Assembly (NCBI RefSeq): GCF_901709675.1
Contig: NC_051090.1
Span: 9,438,842-9,502,841, forward strand
DNA: 64,000 bases
Direction: 5' to 3'
From: Syngnathus acus
Taxonomy: Eukaryota; Chordata; Actinopteri; Syngnathiformes; Syngnathidae
Positions 56,285 through 64,000 of this stretch are shown here, piece after piece (the first letter of the stretch is position 1; each line of letters opens with the position of its first letter). The position numbers and the translations under genes are program-made. The notes beneath the pieces are model-generated. The model did no database searches. It was not told where the DNA came from and saw only the letters and a program-made list of their open reading frames with translations.

Positions 56285-59200
56285 TCAGTTCCTGTGGCCC
56301 TTGCGGCTGTCGCCTTCCTTGAGGAAAGTCCACATGAGCGTGTTGACGATGTCGGGCTGGTCTTGTTGCAGCCAGTGGCTGGCCCCCGAGATGACGTTGA
56401 GGCGAAAGTGATTGCGGATGTGCACCCGGCACTCCTCAGCCATCTCCTGCTCTACGAAGGCGTCGCGCTCGCCCCACAGCAGCAGCACTGGAGACCGCAC
56501 CTGGTTGTGGCTCAGCGGCAGAGAGCTGCGGTCATATCAAAACATCCCGTTACAAATAAGTCAAGTGGAACTTGAGCATAGAACTAACGCTGTTCAATAG
56601 CACTGTTTTTTTCAGACCGATGCCAATACGAGTACTTACTCGTACCAAGTATCGAACATGAAATTATCGAATAAAAATCACACACAAGACAACAGCAGTA
56701 AAAGGCAACACATTTTCTCCTTTCCACTGTTCTATGCTATAAAAAGCAGCAGCAAGATTGGGTAGCAGATGGTTGGCTCGTTCATGTGTGATGAGTTTGT
56801 TAATTCAAACGTGCTCCGAATAACATTTGCGCTCTTTTTGCTCAGCTTTAATAAATGTTTACTTTCTTTCTGATCCTACACTAGAGGGCGCCATGCAGGA
56901 CAACGACAAGGTTCGTCCTCATTTAGGGGAGCGGGTGAGTTGAGTTTCTTCCTTCTGACTTGGGGTGAGAGCCAAGGCATACCCTTGACTGGTGGATAAA
57001 TTTATCGCTAGCCAATGTCAGGGCACACAGGGGGGCCGGAGCCGAGAATCAAACCCAGAACCTGTGCGGCAGACCAGCTATCCACCCCACTCTTCCCCCA
57101 CCCCCGCCAAAAAAAATAAAAAAGCCAGATTTTTTTGCAGGGCAGCACCTGTTGGTGACGTGTTGCGATGGCAACGGGTGCGATGAGTTGTTCAAGGTGA
57201 CGCATGAAGATAATGGGCCGTGTCAAAGCATGCAGAGCAACATCTGACCCTCCTAAGCAAGGACACTCGAGGGATGCAAAACAAAAGCAAAATGAAAACT
57301 CGACCATGCACTACTTTGACGATTTGTATTATCAATAGACATTATATTATTATTACATTATTAATATTCACATTCGACTATATGTATTAATATTCTATTA
57401 ATCATTATTAACCTCCACACCTGAAAACATTCCTGAAGTAGTTGAGCGCGGCTGTCAGAGCGCCAGGCTGCGACAACGCGTACAGGTACGCTTCCAGCTC
57501 TTCCGCCGTCAGCCATCTTCCTTTCCGGGCCATTCCGGTGCTCCGGCTGGTGAACAAGGCCTTCAGAGCCTTGGTGGCAGGGCAAAAGAAAAACGCACGT
57601 CAGAGAAAAAGATTTGGGCGGAAGAGCAGCGTGTGCCCACTTTACTTGGCCTACTCTTGACTTCCTGCTGATAGCACAACAAACACTCACTGCGTCAGCA
57701 CCATATGAACCTATTATGTAATGCTATCTTTTAGTTTCACGTGGTGTTGGGACACAAACAAGGAGTTCCACTCTTCTGGTAAGATTTTGGTTGAACGTGG
57801 CCTTTCAATTTAGCATTTTAATGGCAAATATTAATGGTAGGACATCGTTCACGTACTATTTGAACATCTAATCTTAATCAGAACAGAAGAATATTTTCAT
57901 AGCCTTCTTATTGTCTTGTGGGATTTTTTGTCCATTGGTGATCATAGAAAATTTGTTTAATGCAGACTTTTTGCGAGCAACTACAATGACAACTACCCTG
58001 ACAAAATAGACTGTTTTGGGGCGCTGCACTATAAAAGCTTCAAGAGGCTAGAAATACTCATAAGGATAAAGAATTTTCCACAGAAGATTGCTGATCTTTT
58101 TTTTTTTCTCCCTCTATGCGTCTATTTTTAGCCTACACTCTGATGCACTCTTAAAATGGAACAGACGATAGGAAACGCACGCACGTACGCACGCACGAGA
58201 GCTGTGCCCTTGAAAAGAGTCAAGGTTGGGGGAGGGCACCTTGAAGTCGTTGATGGAGAGCATGAGCTCAGGCAGGCGAGGCAGCTGGAAGAAGAAGAAG
58301 TGGCTGCACTTCAACATCTGGCTGGGATGGCGCAAGGCATAGTCTGAACGATGACAGGACAACAAGAAGAGGACGGGGAGGGGAAGAACGAGGAGAAGGC
58401 AAGGGCAAAGAGGAGCAGGGGGAAGGAAATAAGATGACAACAAAGGTGAGGATGAGGAAGGAACATAACATTGATAATTAAAGCACTGTAGTGTGCCCAG
58501 CCTCCTCCTTGATGAGACGGAGAAATAGAAAGATGGAGCGTTACCTGCGTGGACGGATGGATGCGGACAGTTGAGGACAATGAGCTTGGAGACCATCTCC
58601 GGGTAGTTGATGGCAAACAACCACGCGATGGTGCCTCCCCAATCGTGACCCACCAGGAAGCAACGGTTGTAGCCTCAAACCCAAAAATGACAGGAAAAAA
58701 AACATCAGGGCGGCAAGGAAAGACCAGACAAAAGGAGGAAAAGAAATAGAAAGATGGGGGAAAGAGTGGAAGGCATCAGAGATGCAAGTTGTCAGGAAAG
58801 GAAGGCCAGAAGAACAGGTGAAATCAGTCATTATTAAGCCAAACATGATGCCCTTGTAACCACGGCAACCATATTTTAGTGCATCCTGTCACTTGTTTCA
58901 AGGCCTCAAAGCGCCAGTCTAACTGGTTGCTATGGTTACCGCCTCCTCACACCATTAGCACGCGTCTCTGCGAGCTCACCGAGGTGCTCCACCATGTCCT
59001 TGACGTCGGTGAGCAGCAGTTCGGGTCTGTAGCTGTCCACAGCGAGTGGCAGGTCCGACTCCCCGTAGCCTCGCATGTCCACCGCCACCACACGGAACTC
59101 GCTCTTGAACTCACGCAGCTGGTAGCGCCAGGAGAACCTGCGGCACGACAATGCACTTTTGAAATGTGTGGTGGAAATAAAGTTCTCGAGAACTTGTGGT

Positions 59201-60303
59201 GCTAACACAAACAGTTCCTGGGAAATTCCTAACCATAATATTTGGCAAGATAAAAAATCTTGCTACGTACTGTTGTCAGTATGATTAGATCCATTGCGAC
59301 AGCGACATTTAGGAATTTTTTTTTACCGAGTTTTTTCCAAGTTTCCAAATGACATGTTCATTTCTGTTGTGAAAGGAAAACCAAATTATCTTGGCATGTC
59401 TTCTGCACGCTGCGAAGAGACGGCGATGCAACCTGACAACATCTTTGACCCCAATCCACAAGGGCCTTACATCATATCATAATCCAAACGGCAGCTGAGA
59501 CAGATATCTTAAAGGATTTGCACCCGTGAGGGAGTTTGAAGAAGCAGGATGCTCCAAGAAGCATTTTTTAACAGTTAAGGGGAGAGGGGGAAAAAATAAA
59601 AGGCGCCCAAAGGTGCTTGTGGACTGGCTCACGTACCAGAACTCGGGGAAGCCATGCAGGAAGAGCATGAGGGGCTTGCCCCGCTCGCCCGCTGCCACAT
59701 AGTGAAACCTTAGGCCCGACTCCTGTGGTGACGCAAGACACACAAAATAGATGTTGTGACATTCAGTCTCTCAGATTTTCCCAATCATCCTACAGATCAA
59801 AAGGTGCCAAACTTGTGGAATCTAGTTCAAAAGTGTACCTAATAAGGTGGACGTCATTGCTTAAATTAGTGACGCAATAGCAACAACACTTCTCGGACTC
59901 GAGTTGCACACGTGTGCACGCGCCCCAGACGAAAACAAAACTCACACGCGCACGGCCACAGCCATCACGACTCAAGGCGCACGCACCGCGCCACCCAACC
60001 TTCGTACACACGCCCCCACAGCTCATGCACGCGCCTCTCACCCCCTCCCACACTTACCTTTATGCGCACATAGCAGTGTGTGCCCAAGGACGTGTCGTGC
60101 AGACACGCCGGTGGCGCCTCACGCAGCGTCCAGCGGAAGGTGGCAGTCGGCCGCGCGATGGCGCTCCAGCAGAGCCGCAGCAGCGCCGCGGCGCCGCAAA
60201 GCGCACAAAAGGCGGCGACGAGCGACCAGTAGGCGCAAAGTCTAAAGCGCAGCGCCAGGCGGACGAGAAGCGGAGGCAGCGATGTGCGCAGCGGATGCGC
60301 CAT
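56285..60303 (-). CDS. ephx4: Epoxide hydrolase 4 (alpha/beta hydrolase, ABHD7)
   Basis: Seven exons: 60303-60058, 59722-59637, 59137-58980, 58673-58545, 58343-58240, 57569-57421, 56525-56285; 370 residues (human 362). An N-terminal hydrophobic stretch (about residues 20-50) serves as a type II-like membrane anchor, as in EPHX3/4. The hydrolase core has the HGFPEFW oxyanion segment, the nucleophile elbow VGHDWGG (Asp), [10 protein letters not shown] (acid Asp region) and [12 protein letters not shown] (catalytic His), so the triad is complete. RGYGESD and LSINDFK are also family hallmarks. EPHX4 is predicted to open epoxides to diols at the ER membrane; its natural substrate is not established. 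The start ATG 60303 gives MAHPLRTSL, colinear with the human start. All introns are GT-AG and the order next to brdt matches human. Confidence 0.96.
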
Positions 60304-60727
60304 CTTTGCATCGCGTTGCCAGTCTCGGACGGATGAAGAGGATGAGGAGGAAGACGAAGAAGAAAAGGAGCGGGAGGGAGGATCCCAAACGACGAGCTGC
60401 TCAATGGGACGGACGACTGGGAGGAAAACGAGAAAGGAAGGGAGGGAGGGGGGTGTTGTTGTTGTTTAGGGCCAATCAAGAGTTAATGTTCCACCTCACG
60501 TCTATTCTCTTATTGGTGGCACGCGGTGTGCACAAAACACGTGGACCTTCTGCAAGAATAAACATACAGTACACTGAAGTCAATTTAAAAACACACTCGA
60601 CGTAATTAATGTCTTAGACAGATGGGCCGGCTCATTAAAGAAAGTCACCCAGATTTTAGACCTTCGGCAATTTCCCGCATATGCGCAAACCATGCCAAGG
60701 CCAAGCCGATTGCTTAGTGAAAATATT
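60304..60727. other. ephx4 promoter / brdt 3' end spacer
   Basis: Only about 425 bases separate the ephx4 start codon from the likely brdt poly(A) signal (TTTATT at 60728-60733, AATAAA on -). The sequence just upstream of ephx4 is GA/CT-biased; a GGGAGGGAGGGGGG tract lies near 60440. Confidence 0.45.
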
Positions 60728-61313
60728 TTTATTATTTTCGGGAATAAAAAATAACCCCATAACAACTCAAACGAGCCTCTCTTCGTTCAAACGTATTCAA
60801 GGCGCAACATACAAAAGAGGCGAACGACTGCATGGCTAACAAAGTGCGGTGCGTGTCATACAACAAGAGAAAGCAGTGAATGGAAAGGATGCATGCAAAA
60901 TCGTGTTCTTTGTAAACAAAATGGCACATGTGCCAATGTATGGATGTACAACTGCACCATCTGACTTTGGAATTTGAATCTTTTCTTTTTTTTCTACCAA
61001 TTAATTTTTTATCTTTACCACCAGGCCAGAATTTTTTGATGGGGAAGGAAAAAATAATCTGAAAATCAAATTTAAACTTAAGATGGCACAGACATACTTC
61101 CATATGTGCATTTTTTTTTCTCAATAACACAAACCTGCAAAAAGGCACTATGCGGACAATAAACAGCGCACGTTCAGGGACTTTCCCCAGACGCAGAATT
61201 GCCAAAAGTGTAGGAGTGCGGAAGTTCTCAAGGGCAAGGCTTGGCCGTATTCACCAGAGGAGACTCAAGGCACTTCTTTGGTTTCAAGTAAATCTCATCA
61301 AGAGTTTTGCTTT
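60728..61313 (-). other. brdt: brdt 3' untranslated region
   Basis: AT-rich, no second gene; bounded by the brdt stop at 61314 and the AATAAA signal (minus strand) at 60733-60728. Confidence 0.5.
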
Positions 61314-64000
61314 TTAGTCCAGGTTGAGTTCAAAAGTGGTCATGATGTCCTGCTGCATGGTCATGTCAATGCATGACATCTATCAGGGAAACCACAAAAG
61401 TAGATGAAAGTTAAAAACATGTAGTTGAAGAATGTACTAAAGACGATTTAAAAAAAAAAGAAAAAAAGAAAAAAAGTAAAAAAAAAAAAAAAAGTAAAAA
61501 AAAAGGGTTTCCAGCCTTTCTCACCGCTTCACGTCTGCGACGTTCCTGCTCCTTCTTCCTGGCCAGCTCCCGCACTCGACTTGCGGGGGACCAGGCGGAC
61601 CCGAGCCAGGTCTCCACAGGTGATGTGGGCTGTTCGCCGCTGCCGGGGACGTGTGGTGTCGTCTCTGCCAGAAGGACGCAGCTCCCGAGAGATGGAAGCT
61701 CTTCTTTGCACAGTGGCGGATATTTGTTCAGACTGGCGTTGATGATCAATGTGTGAAATTAGCAAAAGGCAAACTTTTTAAAAGGTGCGGTTATTATTAA
61801 GAATTTTTTGTCACCGCTTTTCTGGAACCTCCAACTGTTTCTTCAGCGCCTTCTCACGCTCTTCCTTCTCCATGGCAGCCTTCCGGAACTGCTGGAAGCT
61901 CTCTTTGGACGACTTGATGGTGGTCGGGATGGCGGACGACTGCTTCATCAGTCGGGCCCATGACTCAGCGTTTTTCAGAACTATGTCCTAAGATTAAAAT
62001 CAAACAAACAAAAACATGAAATTTGAACTACAATTTAAAGTCCATCCATGTTATGTCGGGGGTTCTGCAGGAACTTACGTTTTTAGGATTCTTTTCCTGT
62101 AGGGTTGATTTAATGGGAGAATTGGAAGATGACGTCACATGTGCCACTTGACTGTCAGGAACATTTTCAGGGCATTTGAAACCTGGATCAAAACAAGTTT
62201 TGTTTTATTTCAACAGTAAAGCTATTCAATATTTTCATTTTGTGCTACTTGTTAGTAGAGAGAAATTCTTTGGTTTCTTCCATATGCTCTTTGGGTTCAG
62301 TAGCGAAAAATGAAAACAATTCTTAAATCCCCAAAGAGAAGAAGTTGTTTTGGAAGATGACTTGCCAGTTGTAATGTCATCTCTGGCAGGCAGTGGACTC
62401 TTCCCCAACGGTGACAGGATGGGGGCCTAAGAACAAGCCAAGATGAGCAATATGGCTGTTAAAAAGATTTTTATACCATTTTTTTGGTTTTAAAACTTCC
62501 AAAACATAGTTTTGTTTGGATTTTCGTTGTTCAACATATTTAGCAGGGTTACCTCAAATCCAGTGGTGGCCCAGACCAGTATAGTTTCAGGAGACGGCAT
62601 TTGGTACAGGTCTGTTAAATACACACAAATACTTACAAAAAGGTACATAAAAGGTTTACTGCAAATGCATTAGTTCAATACAACCCTACTGCATTTAGAT
62701 GTAAACGTCACCTGGAGGGGGCAACTTCTTGCCGGCGTCACTCCCCCAATGGTGTTTGGCCTTTGTTAGCTTGGAAGCAGCAGCTGGAGCAGAGGAGTGT
62801 GCGTTACCAGAGCGCCCCCTGTGGGTCAGCTTGCTACTGGCAGCCTGCAGCGTGACAAGCAGTCGTTGGCACCCTGGCAGCTTCAAAGCCTCAACAGCCA
62901 CTGGGAGAGGTTTACCTTCACAGTCAACTTTTGACATCGGCCTTTAGCGCTCTTCTGGAGTTTGCCCGCTGGCAGACAAGCAATATAAAGTTTGGAATGA
63001 ATACAGAGAAGTTATCCATTTCACCATTTTAATTGTATCCCCAGCTGGACTTGTATTCGCTGATTGTGTTTGGTGTAATGCAACATCAGAGTAGCTTACC
63101 AGAAGATGAGCGAGCGCTGTCAGAAGACGGGGAGCTACCGCCGCTGTCGCCGCTACAGCAGGAAGTAGGTGACGAGTTGCTACCGCTGAGCGCTGACGGG
63201 CAGATAAAGTCAGGAGAATCAGCTTGTTTGGCTGAAAGCAAAAGAAGAATGGTTAGTTGCGGACACAGGAGGTGTGAGCTTGCTCGAACGAGCAAAAGTT
63301 GAAAGTCATGTCAAAATTTTATTCGTAGATGATCAGAATAGTTGGCTGCTAATTAAATTCATCCTCATGTAACAGGCAAAGGTGGAAACATCTCTCACCG
63401 GCTACATTCTTCTTTTTTACGTGGGGCAGCGGCTTCATGAGCATCTTGCATCTCCTGGCCTCCTTCAACTTGCCTGAATGCGTTGCTCCAGCGCTTCTCT
63501 CCATTAACTTCTTGACAGAGCAATCCTTCTGGCCAGATTTCTTCCACCGGCACGCCACCACGAACCTCTGCAGGCACCTCTGCGCGGACATCTTCATCTT
63601 CTCCGAGTTCACCGTCGGCATCTCCCTGGAGGTCAAGCGAGGCGACGGGGCGTCGCAGGCCTTGATGATGTTTGCCAGGTTGCCCGAGGGCAAAGCAGCC
63701 AAATTCCGCCCGAGTTGCTGCTTCTCCCGGTAAGTCAGCGGTGTCGTCTTGTCTCGGAAAGTCACGCTCCTGTTGCTGTGATGCCACAAAATGCTCAAAT
63801 AGGCACCAAAACACACACATGCACCCCTTAAGAAAAATATCAAAGCATACATACAAAGCAGAATTCTTGATGTTTTTCTCCACGGTACATTCATACTTGG
63901 AAGATTTGTGTCGAGTGATGTCCTTTTCTTTGGCCCTTTTCTCTTTTCTCAACTTGACCTTTTTCTTGGGAATCATCAAGGGGTCCTCGGTGAGTCTCCT
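61314..64000 (-). CDS. brdt: BRDT, testis-specific BET protein, 3' half (5' part outside window)
   Basis: Exons from the window end: 64000-63855, 63769-63399, 63231-63100, 62968-62916, 62844-62712, 62611-62553, 62426-62366, 62182-62079, 61987-61815, 61732-61525, 61379-61314; 501 residues. Order: lysine-rich linker (PKKKVKLRKEKRAKEKD), a diverged ET domain (PLTYREKQQLGRNLAALPSG ... QRFVVACRWKK), Ser/Gly-rich acidic region, AESWARLMKQ and FQQFRKAAMEKEEREKALKK (BET C-terminal block), RELARKKEQERRRREA, and the P-TEFb-binding end IDMTMQQDIMTTFELNLD. The bromodomains lie outside. BRDT reads acetylated histones in male germ cells and is needed for meiotic transcription and histone removal. The intron at 62365-62183 has a GC donor. 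The ET domain lacks the acidic EIEIDFE-like stretch. Synteny with ephx4 selects BRDT among BET genes. Confidence 0.9.

Noticed and set aside
62845-62937. MSKVDCEGKPLPVAVEALKL as brdt coding sequence
   Set aside because: This stretch is best read as a 71-base intron (62915-62845) plus part of the preceding exon in another frame; phases only work when it is spliced out.

Overview
The window is vertebrate nuclear DNA, almost certainly from a ray-finned (percomorph-type) fish. The genes are intron-split with GT-AG sites, many introns are under 150 bases, (CA)n tracts are frequent and fish-type interspersed repeats occur. The encoded proteins are orthologous to human SH3RF1, RPL5, EVI5, GFI1, C1orf146/SPO16, BTBD8 (KIAA1107 part), EPHX4 and BRDT. 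I cannot name the species.

Layout: the last ten coding exons of sh3rf1 (+, 70-6400); rpl5 complete (-, 9385-12170); evi5 (+, 18130-26885, its first exon not settled); gfi1 complete (+, 29484-32033); a gene-poor stretch of about 8.3 kb with microsatellites; an unrecognised five-exon gene for a GPI-anchored three-Ig-domain protein (-, 40918-43325); a patch of old transposon debris (44.1-45.2 kb); spo16/c1orf146 (-, 45663-46854); a btbd8/KIAA1107-type gene (-, 47674-52636); ephx4 complete (-, 56285-60303); and the 3' half of brdt (-, 61314 to the window end).

From rpl5 to brdt the order matches human 1p22 as I recall it (RPL5-EVI5-GFI1-RPAP2-GLMN-C1orf146-BTBD8-EPHX4-BRDT), except that RPAP2 and GLMN are not found and the Ig gene sits in that slot. 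SH3RF1 is on another chromosome in human, so a synteny breakpoint lies near 7.8-9.3 kb. The genes are not an operon. They are independently transcribed and unrelated in function: ubiquitin ligase scaffold, ribosome, Rab GAP, transcription repressor, meiosis, endocytosis, hydrolase, germline chromatin reader.

The most interesting points are: (1) a 1,037-base element at 13892-14928 with about 67-base imperfect inverted ends, carrying a THAP first exon on one strand and an unrelated first exon on the other, both pointing inward, placed inside what looks like the evi5 promoter; (2) the GPI-anchored Ig gene, whose signal-peptide core is written by a CTG repeat and whose first two Ig domains lack the canonical disulfide; (3) a brdt ET domain that has lost its acidic partner-binding stretch; (4) two exact 12-base GFI1 consensus sites, one about 1.3 kb upstream of gfi1; (5) two GC-AG introns. 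Exon limits were read by eye from reading frame, phase and splice motifs; all gene-level identifications are from remembered protein families, with no database search.
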